Program-made: the position numbers and the translations under genes
From: CBDCYS01 sp965226245
GTDB lineage: Bacteria; Acidobacteriota; Terriglobia; Bryobacterales; UBA6623
DNA: 64,000 bases
Reading direction: 5' to 3'
Assembly (NCBI GenBank): GCA_965226245.1
Contig: CBDDCL010000015.1
Location: forward strand, 3,720,001-3,784,000
The notes under the pieces: model-generated
Database searches by the model: none
What the model saw: the letters and a program-made list of their open reading frames with translations, nothing else
Told to the model about the DNA's origin: nothing
In this document: positions 43,913-53,525 of the stretch, piece after piece
How positions within the stretch are numbered: the first letter of the stretch is position 1
How the letters are laid out: each line of letters begins with the position of its first letter

Positions 43913-46766
43913 CTAGTGCCGCAGCGCCGCCTGCCAGTTCAGCACGATCGTCACCGGTGATTGCGTGGGTCCTTCGACTGCTGCGTCGATCAGGAATCGC
44001 TGCCCGTCCTTTGACACGTCGTAATGAAATACAGTTGATACCAAGAGAGGGTTGACGCCCGGCGTGCGGAACAGCATTCGCGGCACGCCTGCCCGGAAGG
44101 TCTCGCCAGTGAGGATCTCCGCCGCCATCATCTTGCCGTCGGTTGTCAGATAGAAGAGTTCCTTGCCGTTCGCGCGCCAACGAGGCTGTATCCCCCCATC
44201 GATGGAAACTTGGTATTTGCCCCCGGTGGCGGGAAACGGCTGGACGTAGACTTCGATTCGCCCCGACTCGTCGGAATTGTACGCTACCCAGCGGCCGTCC
44301 GGAGAGAACTGACCTAAAGTCTCGTCGAACCCTGTTTGAAGATACAGGACCGGTTTCTGTTCGCCCTCGAGCGGCAGGACCCACAAGTCCCAGCCCGTCT
44401 CGGGGTACTGTTCTTGATAGAGAATCAAGCGCCCGTCAGGGGACCAGTCTCGAGGCGCCTTGTTGTTGTCTGACCGGAGCAGAAGCTCCGCTTCTCCCGC
44501 GCCACTCGCCGGTTTCAGATAGAGATCAAATGGGCCCTCTCGTGCTGAACTGAAGACTAAACGCTCGCCGTCCGGCGACCAGGTGTGAGAAAAATCGAGC
44601 GCAGGGTCGAATGTGAACCGGGTAGAAACGCCGCGCGACAGATCGGAGACCCAGATGTCGCCCGAGACCGAACGCGAGACAGCAGCTCTAGTCTGGTCGG
44701 GTGAGAGAGAAAAAGTGCTATAAATGCCCGGCTCGCCCACGGAGCTAAGCGGTTTGCCCTCTCGGTCGAACCACTGAAGCTGGGTCAGCCCGCTGCCGGC
44801 CCCGGTGCGGTAAGCCAATACCCCGGTTCGCGAAACCGAGAAGTCACCCGCAGCCAGACCGGAGCCGCCTTGTACTCCTTCAGCGATGGGAAAGGGCTGG
44901 CCTGCCGGCTGCAGGCGGCCGGCATCGAACTCCTGCGCCATCAAGCTGTTGTCCCGGACGAACAGTAAGTATCCCCTTGGATGCCAGAGGGTCGGCGGCG
45001 CGTAGCGGACGAGCGTGTCGTCCGGGAGAAGGGGACTCTTCTCTTTGGAATCAGACTGGCCGTCGGCCCCGGCATCGAGGCTGCCAGCGTAAACACGCCG
45101 GGCTCCTGGGGCTGTGCCGCCCACGTAGAGGAAGTGTTGGCCTTGGGGCAGGAAATGCGGGCGCCGATGGGTAGCCTCTCCCGTCGATTCGTCGAGGACG
45201 GTGACAGGGATTGGCTCGCCTCCCGCATCCGAGACCCGGTAGAGCGCGGTCAGCGATCTCGGTGCGAAGACAATGACTCCCTCACCCTCGGTCGAACCTC
45301 TGGCCCAAGTCCCGCCCAGCCCCAAGGATGCGTCGCACAGGGTCTGAGGGGGCCCTCCGGAAGCACTAATCTTCTTGAGCTTGCCGCCGACGAAAAACCC
45401 AAGGAAGCGGCTGTCCGGCGACCAGAATGGTTGGTAGGCGCCTTCGGTTCCCGCCAAAGGCCGCGCCTGGAGCGAATCGAGAGAACGAACCCAGAGGCGC
45501 CGCACACCGTCACTCGACCCGCCGACGAAAGCCAGGTGACGCCCATCGGGGGAGATCTCCGCTGCCCGTCTGCCAAACCGGACTCCTTCGGGCTCGTGGA
45601 TGAGGAACCGGGAGGTCTCGATTTGTGGAACAGGTTCAGTGAAGTGAACAAGTGCTAGTGTGATCGCGGCCAGAGCAAGAACGGTTGTTGCGGCCCAAGC
45701 AACCCGCTCCCGAGTGGGGGCAGGTCTGAGATGTACCGGAGGCGCGACATGTCGCTCCCGCACATCTGACACCTCGGCGTCGGCCGGATAGCTTGGACCG
45801 GCAGGAGTGCCGGCCGCCGCCGGGGGCCCAACAGGCGCCCCTGTATCGCTAGGACCGGCGCTAGGACCGGCAGGAGTGCCGGTCCCTACGGGAGCACCGG
45901 TGCGTAGGACCCTCGATCTGCCCGACTTCAGCTTCTCGGCGAGCGTTTCTAAATCAACCACCATGTCGGCGGTGCTTTGGTAGCGCCTGTCGGCCTCCTT
46001 GGCCAGACACTTGTTCACCAAAAGTTCCAACTCCATCGGCACGCCTGTCCGCAGCGCTGTCATCGGCTCGGGCTCTTCGTTCGTGATCGAATAACATCAC
46101 GGCTTTGTCGTAGTGGCCCTTGAACGGCCGCTGGCCCGTGACCATCTCGTAAATGACAACACCCAGTGACCAGACATCCGTACGGTGGTCCAGCTCCATC
46201 CCGTAGGTCTGCTCGGGAGACATGTAGGTCACCGTGCCCATGGTCTCGTCCAAACGGGTGAGCTTCGAGCGGTCGGCCAGCAGCGCCAGCCCGAAGTCCA
46301 TGATGGTGACGAGTCGTTTGGAGCCCGCGCCCGTGATCATCAAGTTGGCCGGCTTGATGTCGCGGTGAACGATCTTTTTCTCGTGCGCCGCCTCGAGTCC
46401 TCGTGCCGTCTGGATGGCGATATCGAGCGCATCCTTCAGCTTGAGCGGGCCGGCCTCGATCTTCTTCTCCAGCGGCTCGCCTTCGAGGAAGGCCATGGCA
46501 ATGAAGGTCTTGCCTTCGATTTCACTGATCTCGTAGACGTGGCAGACGTTGGGGTGATTGAGGGCAGCCGCCGCTTCGGCTTCTCGCCGGAACCGCGCCT
46601 TGATTTCCTTGTCACCAAGCAGGTGAGCCGCCAGGAATTTCAGAGCTACAGGACGCTTGAGGTTCGTGTCCTCGGCCTTGTAGACCACCCCCATGCCGCC
46701 CTCGCCGAGCTTCCCGGTGACCTTGTAGTGCGAGATGGTGCGGTCGATCATGCTTTCCCGTCCCAT
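43913..46766 (-). pseudogene. Membrane Ser/Thr protein kinase with TolB-like propeller, single-base frameshift
   Basis: The kinase part (likely start ATG 46751) has glycine loop GKLGEGGMGVVY, Lys in VALKFL, HRDIKPANLM, DFGLA and MSPEQ. At about 46093 an extra base (TAACA on the plus strand) breaks the frame after DKAVM; one base shorter, it reads YSITNEEPEPMTALRTGVPM and continues through ECLAKE-type sequence LVNKCLAKEADRRYQS. A Pro/Gly/Thr linker with palindromic DNA, one transmembrane segment (ATTVLALAAITLALVHF) and a large TolB/WD40-like propeller (SPDGERLVFSS, SPDGRLILYQE, SPDGRWVAYNS) follow. Without the shift it is a roughly 950-residue receptor kinase of a kind abundant in Acidobacteria. 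The shift may be a sequencing error. Confidence 0.85.
45795..45885. repeat. Hairpin modules inside the kinase coding region
   Basis: GGACCGGCA-GGAG-TGCCGGTCC (45864-45885, perfect 9-bp stem) and a slightly imperfect copy at 45795-45815, with GC-rich palindromic sequence between. They encode a repeated TGAPVG / GTPAGPS linker. Confidence 0.75.
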
Positions 46767-46821
46767 AGAATACCGCGTATGTTCACTCCTTAGTGATCCC
46801 TCCGAATAGTCAGCCCTCCGA

Positions 46822-47032
46822 AGCCCGTTGAAACGGGCTGAAGAACTAGATCGAGAGGGATCTTGTCAACCGGCCCTAAAAGGACCGGCCTAAGGAAACC
46901 AAGCCACGTGAACGTGGCTCGGGCGGCGGGCCTCAAGCGCTTGGAGCACGAGGTTTCTTGAGAGTGCCGGGGTTGCCAGCAAAGACATGTCGCCAGGAAT
47001 GGCGACACGGCACGTCTGGAGACGTGCGCCAC
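46822..47032 (-). repeat. Five-hairpin cluster A, ending in a two-hairpin repeat (copy 7)
   Basis: In order: AGCCCGTT-GA-AACGGGCT (46822), CCGGCCCT-AAA-AGGACCGG with one mismatch (46870), AGCCACGT-GA-ACGTGGCT (46902), then the two-hairpin repeat in reverse (46988-47032): TGTCGCCA-GGAA-TGGCGACA and CGTC-TGGA-GACG. Confidence 0.85.
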
Positions 47033-47196
47033 GTCTTCGATTGCCCGCCGCTGTCGGTTTGTAAGTTCTTTATTCATAATAAGTTACCTAGATAATTGCA
47101 GTTTTCTACAGGAAATGTAAGGGTTTGAGAGTTTTTGGCCCATCCAGACCCTGGCTGGCGCGTTCATTTTCCCTCCGCATGACAAATGATTGATCG

Positions 47197-47336
47197 CTGG
47201 TTTCACCGTCATTAGAATAGCGAATCGGACTCCGGGGATCTTATCTTCATTGGGCAGAGTTGTTGAAAACACAGGGAATATTTTTCTTAGAAATCCGTGA
47301 CTCATTTGGAGTGAATCGCGGCTGGGGCGTTTGGAG
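47197..47336 (-). repeat. 140-bp repeat, inverted copy of 13278-13418
   Basis: See 13278-13418. It sits between the two hairpin clusters. Confidence 0.8.
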
Positions 47337-47372
47337 TGGCCCCTTCGGCTTCGGGATCAAGAGCGGAATGAA

Positions 47373-47583
47373 AGCCCGTTGAAACGGGCTGAAGAACTAG
47401 TTCGAGAGGGATCTTGTCAACCGGCCCTAAAAGGACCGGCCTGAGGAAACCAAGCCACGTGAACGTGGCTCGGGCGGCGGGCCTCAAGCGCTTGGAGCAC
47501 AAGGTTCCTTGAGAGTGCCGGGGTCGCCAGCAAAGACATGTCGCCAGGAATGGCGACACGGCACGTCTGGAGACGTGCGCCAC
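47373..47583 (-). repeat. Five-hairpin cluster B, ending in a two-hairpin repeat (copy 8)
   Basis: Near-identical direct duplicate of cluster A, 551 bases away and of equal length (211 bp). Two-hairpin part at 47539-47583. Confidence 0.85.
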
Positions 47584-47882
47584 GCCGCTTGTCGCCAGTT
47601 TTCTTGTTCCACTCGCTTGTCCCCACATTTCTTGTTCCAACTGATGCAGCCGGGGGCGGAAACCGCTCCCTCACGGTCGCGGCTCTGAGTTTCTTCTCGA
47701 GCTTTCTGCCGCATTCAATAGCTCCCAATCCACCAAAGCTTCGCCGAACGTGCGCCCTGTGCTGACCGGGTTCCGTAATGGTCTGATTGCCGGCGCCTCG
47801 TTGCAGGGCACGGCAGCACAGATCCGCGGGCTCGAATCAGCTTCGGAGTTGTCACCCATGTTAGGCTCGAAAGTCCTGGTGG

Positions 47883-48806
47883 ATGAACCCGGCCATGAAC
47901 GATCGTCCTTATATAATTGGCATCGACCTCGGCGGCACGAAGATTGCAGCCGCGGCTTTTGATCGGGATCACAGGCGGCTTGGCCAGGTGCAGTCGATTC
48001 CGACGATGGCGCGGCAGCCGCTGGCTCTGACCCTGATGAACTTGAAGCGCGTCGTGGGCCAGGCGCGTCGTGCGGCTGGGCTGGAAGGTGCGCCGCTGGC
48101 GGTGGGCATGGGCAGTCCAGGGCCGCTGGATGCACCGAACGGGCGGCTGCTGGAGATCGACACGCTCCCGAACTTGTCAAACTTCAACATGGCGGGATTT
48201 GTCGAAGCCGAGCTAGGGGCGTCGCTCTACCTGGAGAATGATGCCAATTGCTTCGCGCTGGCGGAAGCTCGCGCCGGCGCGGGCCGGGAACATTCAGTTA
48301 TTGCCGGCTTGACGCTGGGCACCGGATTTGGCTGTGGAATCGTCGTCGATGGCCAAATCCAGACGGGCGCCCGCGGCAACGCGGGCGAGGTCGCCCATTG
48401 CCGGGTCGCCGGGGGAACGTTTGATGAGATGCTGTCCGGTTCGGGCGTGCAGCGCTTTTATCAGCAGATCGCCGGGAAAGAGGCGCCTCCGCCAAAAGAG
48501 CTGGGCAAGATGGCCGAAGAGGGGGATGCTGATGCACTCGCAACTTGGGAGGCCTACGGGGCGGCCGCGGGCGAGGGGATCGGCATGATTTGCGCGGTTG
48601 TCGATCCGTCGGTTTGCGTTCTGGGCGGGTCAGTGGCGCGGCGGTTCTCGCTGTTCGAGGTGTCCCTCGAGCGGGTGATGCGCCAATGGCTCTGCTCACC
48701 CTCGGCCGAGGAAATCCAAGTCGTTCCGGCACAGCTCGACAACACGGCCGGGGTGACCGGCGCCGCTGAGTACGCGCTTCTCCACGTGGAGAAGGCCGGG
48801 CGATGA
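47883..48806 (+). CDS. ROK-family sugar kinase-like protein
   Basis: 307 residues from ATG 47883; an ATG 12 bases later is possible. ATPase motif IGIDLGGTKIAAAAF (about 10-24), GMGSPGPLDAPNG, catalytic Asp in LENDANCFALAEA (about 118), and GLTLGTGFGCGIVVDG. The zinc cluster of many ROK proteins (CxCGxxGCxE) is missing; GEVAHCRVAGGTFDEMLSGS stands there instead, which fits a minority of ROK kinases. It phosphorylates a hexose or acts on a related sugar. The next gene starts within its stop codon. Confidence 0.87.
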   Translation: MNPAMNDRPYIIGIDLGGTKIAAAAFDRDHRRLGQVQSIPTMARQPLALTLMNLKRVVGQARRAAGLEGAPLAVGMGSPGPLDAPNGRLLEIDTLPNLSNFNMAGFVEAELGASLYLENDANCFALAEARAGAGREHSVIAGLTLGTGFGCGIVVDGQIQTGARGNAGEVAHCRVAGGTFDEMLSGSGVQRFYQQIAGKEAPPPKELGKMAEEGDADALATWEAYGAAAGEGIGMICAVVDPSVCVLGGSVARRFSLFEVSLERVMRQWLCSPSAEEIQVVPAQLDNTAGVTGAAEYALLHVEKAGR

Positions 48807-49408
48807 TCCGGGCGCTGCTGTTCGATTTGGGCGATGTGCTCGTGGGTTTGGATTTTCCGCGCGCCTACCGGTCAGCGGCTCGGCTGACCGGACGCTCCGT
48901 AGAGGAGATTCCCCAACTGATCAGCGAGACCGGGCTTGCGAACGCGTACGAGCATGGCCGCATCACGAGCCGTGAGTTCCATGAGAAGTTCAGCGCGGCG
49001 ATTGGCTTGGATGTGTCGTTTGAAGAGTTTCGCGTACTTTGGGGGGACATGTTCGAAAGCGGGACCCTTCTGCCCGAATCGCTTCTCGAGCAGCTTCACC
49101 AAAATTACCGGATGCTGATCGTTTCCAACACGAATGAGCTTCATTTCGACTGGATCGTCGAACACTACTCCGTGGTTCGGCATTTTGATGATTGCGTTCT
49201 TTCCTACCAGGTGGGGGCCATGAAGCCGGATACGGCGATTTTTCGGGAAGCGGTTCGAAGAGCGGGGCGCCGCCCTGAGGAGTGCTTCTTCACCGACGAC
49301 AAGGCGGAGAATATCAGCGCCGCGGCCGAGCTGGGAATCGACGCGGTTCAGTTCACCGGCGCGGCGGCACTGGAGGACCAGTTGCGGCAGCGGGGCGTCA
49401 ACTGGTAG
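48803..49408 (+). CDS. HAD-superfamily hydrolase (haloacid dehalogenase-like phosphatase)
   Basis: 201 residues. Motif I LLFDLGDVLVGLD (Asp 8; the +2 residue is Gly rather than Asp), motif II LIVSNTNEL (about 112), Lys in GAMKPDTAIF, motif IV FFTDDKAENISAA. This is the arrangement of YihX/GS-like sugar-phosphate phosphatases. It overlaps the ROK gene by ATGA. A kinase and a phosphatase translated together suggest a sugar-phosphate salvage or balance role. Confidence 0.88.
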   Translation: MIRALLFDLGDVLVGLDFPRAYRSAARLTGRSVEEIPQLISETGLANAYEHGRITSREFHEKFSAAIGLDVSFEEFRVLWGDMFESGTLLPESLLEQLHQNYRMLIVSNTNELHFDWIVEHYSVVRHFDDCVLSYQVGAMKPDTAIFREAVRRAGRRPEECFFTDDKAENISAAAELGIDAVQFTGAAALEDQLRQRGVNW

Positions 49409-49652
49409 GAGTGGTTTTGCGGCAGGCACGGTTTCACCCCAACAGGCTTCCCTCGCTAACGCCGATCAGCACTTTGTCCCCCGCCTCCCGCTTTTGTCCT
49501 CCGCTTTCCGCCAATCTTCCGCCGGAGCGGGCTTACACTATTCTTACAATCTCCTTGCAAGCGCCTGACCAACTCGATCGGAAACGAGCGTAACTTGGAA
49601 TCAGAAGCAGTTGGGCGATCAACTCCCAACGATCTGTAGACAAGGAGAAACG

Positions 49653-51005
49653 ATGAGAATGAAGACCATATTTCGGGGATGGATCCGGGCGGTGCTGCTG
49701 TTCGGGCTGACGCTCCAGGCGATACCGGCGGCAGCGGCGCGCTCGGTCGAGCTGGACGTACAAATGTCGACGCCGGTGGTGCTGAGCGGAGCACGACAGA
49801 AGGCTTACGTGAGGATCGCGCTGAGGGGCCTCGATGTGAAGCGAATGCGGGCGCCGGTGAATGCGGCGATTGTCCTCGACCAGTCGGGCTCGATGTCGGG
49901 CCGCAAAATCGAAGAGGCGAAACGCGCCGCGATCATGGCCATTGACCAGCTCCGGGAAGACGATATCGTCTCGGTGGTCACCTATCAGAGCACGGTGAAC
50001 GTGCTGGTCCCGGCAACGAAGCTTTACGACCGCGAGGCCATCCGCAGGGCCATCCGCGGCATCCGGGCGGGTGGGAAGACGGCTCTTTTCGCGGGGGTGA
50101 GCAAGGGCGCCCGGGAACTCCAGAAGTTCCTGGACCGCAATCGGGTGAACACCTTGCTGCTGCTCTCCGACGGGCTGGCCAATGTGGGCCCGAGCTCGCC
50201 GGGCGAGCTGGCTCAATTCGGCCAATCGCTGGGCCGCCAGGGCATTTCAGTGACGACGATCGGGCTGGGGCTGCAATATAACGAAGACTTGATGACACGG
50301 CTGGCGATGGCAAGTGACGGCAACCACTTCTTCGTCGAGGATGAGGGTGATCTGGAGGCGGCCTTCGCCACCGAGTTCGGCGATGTGCTATCGACCGTGG
50401 CTCAGGGCGTCACGATCCACATCCATTGCCCCAAAGGCGTGCGGCCGATCCGGATGGTCGGGCGCGAGGCACGTATCTCCGGCCAAGACGTTCACGCCTC
50501 GCTGAATCAGCTCTTTCGGGACCAAACCCGCTACTTTCTGCTGGAGGTGGAAGTGCCGGCGGCAGCGGCGAGGAAAGTGCAGCGTGTAGCTGACGTCACG
50601 GTCGGCTACCACGACCTGATGGCGGGATCGCAGGCAACGCTTCAAGGCGGCGCGTCGGTGACTTACACGCAATCCGCTGGCAGTGTCGAGCGGAGGCGCA
50701 ACCGGGACGTGATGGTCGCGGTGGCCAGCCAGATCGGCGTTGAGCGAAACGAGAAGGCCACGGCTTTGCGGGATGAGGGTAAGATCGAGGAATCCCGGGA
50801 AGCGTTCCGGGCCAATTCCGCCTATCTCGAGAAGGAAGCGGAGAAATTGAACGATGCCGGTCTAGGACGGGACGCAGTATCCAACTACGAAGCCGGCGAC
50901 AACCTTGATGAGAAAGGATGGGTTCGCGAGCGCAAGAGGCAGCAGGAGTTGCAATATAAGACCAAGACCCAGCGGTTGAGTATCCCGAAGCAGAAGAGAG
51001 ATTGA
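49653..51005 (+). CDS. Exported von Willebrand factor A domain protein
   Basis: 450 residues; AAGGAG precedes ATG 49653 at the right spacing. Signal peptide (WIRAVLLFGLTLQAIPAAAA). vWA domain about 55-230 with the MIDAS motif VLDQSGSMSG (DxSxS) and LLLLSDGLANVG. It is followed by a beta-rich region and a helical, charged C-terminus (KATALRDEGKIEESREAFRA). It is the first gene of an operon with a sensor kinase and response regulator; it could be a ligand or target sensed or controlled by them. Confidence 0.85.
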   Translation: MRMKTIFRGWIRAVLLFGLTLQAIPAAAARSVELDVQMSTPVVLSGARQKAYVRIALRGLDVKRMRAPVNAAIVLDQSGSMSGRKIEEAKRAAIMAIDQLREDDIVSVVTYQSTVNVLVPATKLYDREAIRRAIRGIRAGGKTALFAGVSKGARELQKFLDRNRVNTLLLLSDGLANVGPSSPGELAQFGQSLGRQGISVTTIGLGLQYNEDLMTRLAMASDGNHFFVEDEGDLEAAFATEFGDVLSTVAQGVTIHIHCPKGVRPIRMVGREARISGQDVHASLNQLFRDQTRYFLLEVEVPAAAARKVQRVADVTVGYHDLMAGSQATLQGGASVTYTQSAGSVERRRNRDVMVAVASQIGVERNEKATALRDEGKIEESREAFRANSAYLEKEAEKLNDAGLGRDAVSNYEAGDNLDEKGWVRERKRQQELQYKTKTQRLSIPKQKRD

Positions 51006-52702
51006 AACCTAAGCTCACTATCGTCCTGGTGCTGATCGTGATCACGCCCCTGGCTATCGTTGGATGGTTGGGGGCGAGGATCGTCCAGGACGAGCAAGTT
51101 GTTGTGGAGCACCAGCTTCGCGAGTTGATGCTCGGCCAACTGCGGGCGGTTGATACGGTGCTGGGGCGGTCTCTGGAGCGTTACGAGGAGGCGGTGCTCG
51201 GCGAGATGCGGCCTTTTTCGCTCGATCCTGAAGAGCTACGAAAGCGCAGCCGGCAGTCTCCGTACGCCGTTCAATACTACGTGCTCGATGAGCAGGGGCG
51301 GCTGCTGTTTCCCCCTGTTGGAACAGCAGCCGGCGTCACTGCCTCGGAGCGCGAGTCGCTGCTGCGCACAATGCAGGTCTGGGAAAGCGGTGTCCTGGCG
51401 GGTGCGGGCCGCAGCGGCGAGGGTTCGGGAGGCGGCGCCACTCCGCGGCAGCAGTCCCTGTTATCCATGCCGGCGACAGCCTCATCGACACAAACCTCGC
51501 GGCAGGGGTCGGCCTCGTCCGCTGCGGAAGCACCTGCCCAGCCACGATCGAGGGATGCACCGGCGTCGAGAGGTTGGCATGTTTGGTACTGGGGCGACGG
51601 AATACAGATGATCCTGTGGGCGCGTGACGGGCAGCAAACCCATGCGGCGGAGATCAACCGCGCCCGGCTGCTGGCGGACTTGATCGCGGAATTGCCGGAC
51701 ACGGATGTGCTTGCTCGGGAATTGGCCGAGGGCCGCATCCGCCTTGCCGATTCCGCCGGCCGCGTGCTTTATCAGTGGGGCTCTTTCGACGCCGGCGAAG
51801 ACTCACAACCGGCAGCCACGCTTGCAGTGGGCGCGCCGCTGGGGGCTTGGAGCCTGCACTATCACGCCTCTGCCTCCGTCTTCGGGTCGGCCGCCGCGGG
51901 CGGGTTCCTGCTCAATTTGGCGGCGGCTCTGGCGGTGCTGGGCGCGGTTGTGATCGGCCTGAGCTACTACTTCTATCGCGAGCAGTCGCGCGAGATGCAC
52001 GAGGCGGCCCAGCGCGTCAGCTTTGTCAACCAGGTATCCCATGAGTTGAAGACGCCGCTGACGAACATCCGCATGTACGCCGAATTGCTCGAGAAGGACC
52101 TGGACGAGCCCAGCGAGCGCTTGCGGCGGCATCTGGGCGTGATCGTCTCCGAGAGCCAGCGGCTGAGCCGCCTGATCGGTAACGTGCTGACCTTCAGCCG
52201 CAAGCAGCGCGAGACCCTGGAGCTGCGCCGCAGGCGCGGAGTTGTTGACGACGTCTTGCGTGGCGTTCTCGATCATTTCAGGCCCGCGCTCGAGGCCAAA
52301 CAGATCGAGGTGGAGTTCGAGCCCGGCGCGGGCGAGTCCGTCTCGGTGGATGCTGACGCCGTGGAGCAAATTGCAGGCAACCTCATCAGCAACGTCGAGA
52401 AATACGGGGCTGAAGGCAAGCGTATGGAGATTTCCAGCCGGCGGCTGGGGGACACTGTCGAAATCACCGTGGCCGATCGCGGGCCCGGTCTCGCTTGGCG
52501 TGAGCGGCAACGGATTTTCGAGCCTTTCTACCGAGTCAGCAACGCGCTTACCGAAGGAGTCAGCGGAACCGGCATGGGGCTCGCGATCTCGCGCGACCTG
52601 GCGCGCCTTCATGGGGGCGATCTGGAACTTGTGGAATCAGAGCAGGGCGCGCGCTTCCGCGTCACCCTCGAGTGTCCGCCCGACTCCAGCCCCCGCGGGT
52701 GA
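51002..52702 (+). CDS. Membrane sensor histidine kinase
   Basis: 566 residues; TTG start at 51002 overlaps the vWA stop. N-terminal transmembrane segment (LTIVLVLIVITPLAIVGWLG), a periplasmic sensor region (about 28-290) that includes a low-complexity Ser/Ala/Gly stretch (about 135-190), a second membrane segment (FLLNLAAALAVLGAVVIGLS), then HisKA with VNQVSHELKTPLTN (phospho-His about 350) and HATPase with NLISNVEKYG, VADRGPGL and GTGMGLAISRDLA. It should phosphorylate the response regulator encoded five bases downstream. Confidence 0.92.
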   Translation: MKPKLTIVLVLIVITPLAIVGWLGARIVQDEQVVVEHQLRELMLGQLRAVDTVLGRSLERYEEAVLGEMRPFSLDPEELRKRSRQSPYAVQYYVLDEQGRLLFPPVGTAAGVTASERESLLRTMQVWESGVLAGAGRSGEGSGGGATPRQQSLLSMPATASSTQTSRQGSASSAAEAPAQPRSRDAPASRGWHVWYWGDGIQMILWARDGQQTHAAEINRARLLADLIAELPDTDVLARELAEGRIRLADSAGRVLYQWGSFDAGEDSQPAATLAVGAPLGAWSLHYHASASVFGSAAAGGFLLNLAAALAVLGAVVIGLSYYFYREQSREMHEAAQRVSFVNQVSHELKTPLTNIRMYAELLEKDLDEPSERLRRHLGVIVSESQRLSRLIGNVLTFSRKQRETLELRRRRGVVDDVLRGVLDHFRPALEAKQIEVEFEPGAGESVSVDADAVEQIAGNLISNVEKYGAEGKRMEISSRRLGDTVEITVADRGPGLAWRERQRIFEPFYRVSNALTEGVSGTGMGLAISRDLARLHGGDLELVESEQGARFRVTLECPPDSSPRG

Positions 52703-52706
52703 CGAT

Positions 52707-53396
52707 ATGAAAGTGCTCATCGCCGAAGACGACCGCAACATCCGCGCGGGGCTCGAGGAGATCCTCTCCGAGGAGGGCTATGAGACCGTGGCCGCCGAGA
52801 ATGGGACCCAAGCGCTCGAGCTCTACCGCCGTGAATCGCCGGACTTCATTTGTCTCGACATCATGATGCCGGGCGTCAACGGCTATGAGGTTTGCCGCGA
52901 GATCCGGCGGGCTGACCCCGGCGTACCGATCATCTTCATCAGCGCCAAATCCGAGGAAGTGGACAAGGTCCTGGGGCTGGAGTTGGGGGCGGATGACTTT
53001 ATCCTCAAGCCGTTTGGAGTGCCCGAAGTGCTGGCGCGCATTCGTGCGGTGACCCGCCGCTGCATAGCCCGGGACCGCCACCAAGAAAGCCAGAAGCCCT
53101 TTCGGATGGATGACCTCGAGATCCTCCCCGCCGAACTGCGGGCCCGCCGGGGAGACCAAATGGTCGATCTGAGCCTGCGGGACGTGAAGATCCTGCAACT
53201 GCTTCACCGTATGCGTGGCCAAGTCGTCGGCCGCGACGCGATGTTCAACAAATGCTGGGGCCTGTCGCACGTCGCCAACAGCCGCACGCTGGATCAGCAC
53301 ATCTCACAACTCCGCAAGCGCATCGAGCGAGACTCCAAACAACCGCGCATCATCCTCACGGTCCACGGAGCGGGCTACCGCTACGAGGGCGGGTAG
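52707..53396 (+). CDS. OmpR-family response regulator
   Basis: 229 residues from ATG 52707. Receiver domain: acidic pair EDD (7-9), phospho-Asp in FICLDIMMPGVNG (about 52), Thr/Ser ISAKS and Lys in ILKPFG. The C-terminal winged helix includes VDLSLRDVKILQLLH, VVGRDAMFNKCWGL, RTLDQHISQLRKRIE and VHGAGYRYE. It is the partner of the preceding kinase; its targets are unknown. Confidence 0.94.
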   Translation: MKVLIAEDDRNIRAGLEEILSEEGYETVAAENGTQALELYRRESPDFICLDIMMPGVNGYEVCREIRRADPGVPIIFISAKSEEVDKVLGLELGADDFILKPFGVPEVLARIRAVTRRCIARDRHQESQKPFRMDDLEILPAELRARRGDQMVDLSLRDVKILQLLHRMRGQVVGRDAMFNKCWGLSHVANSRTLDQHISQLRKRIERDSKQPRIILTVHGAGYRYEGG

Positions 53397-53525
53397 GACA
53401 TCGCGATTAAGAGGCTGGCCAGTTCTCCCAGCAACCGCGGATTATCGGACGGTTCACCGGGTGGTATCGGCACAGTTGAATGGGGATCGCCCAATCGGGC
53501 TAGATTCAGCCTATGACGGCGAGTC
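53397..53525. other. Short convergent intergenic gap
   Basis: Lies between the response regulator and the convergent spermidine synthase-like gene. No clear terminator is visible. Confidence 0.4.

Larger units (their letters stand above)
46767..47882. other. 1.1-kb gene-free repeat region
   Basis: Two 211-bp hairpin clusters (46822-47032 and 47373-47583) lie on either side of a 140-bp repeat (47197-47336); a degenerate minus-strand GTGGCAGAAAATTCGG copy is near 47650-47715. Nothing coding is convincing. Confidence 0.7.

Noticed and set aside
46790..47728. Several small minus-strand frames containing VSRRAVSPFLATCL
   Set aside because: The shared peptide is just the translation of the two-hairpin repeat, which also occurs at 13.4 and 60.3 kb outside any gene.
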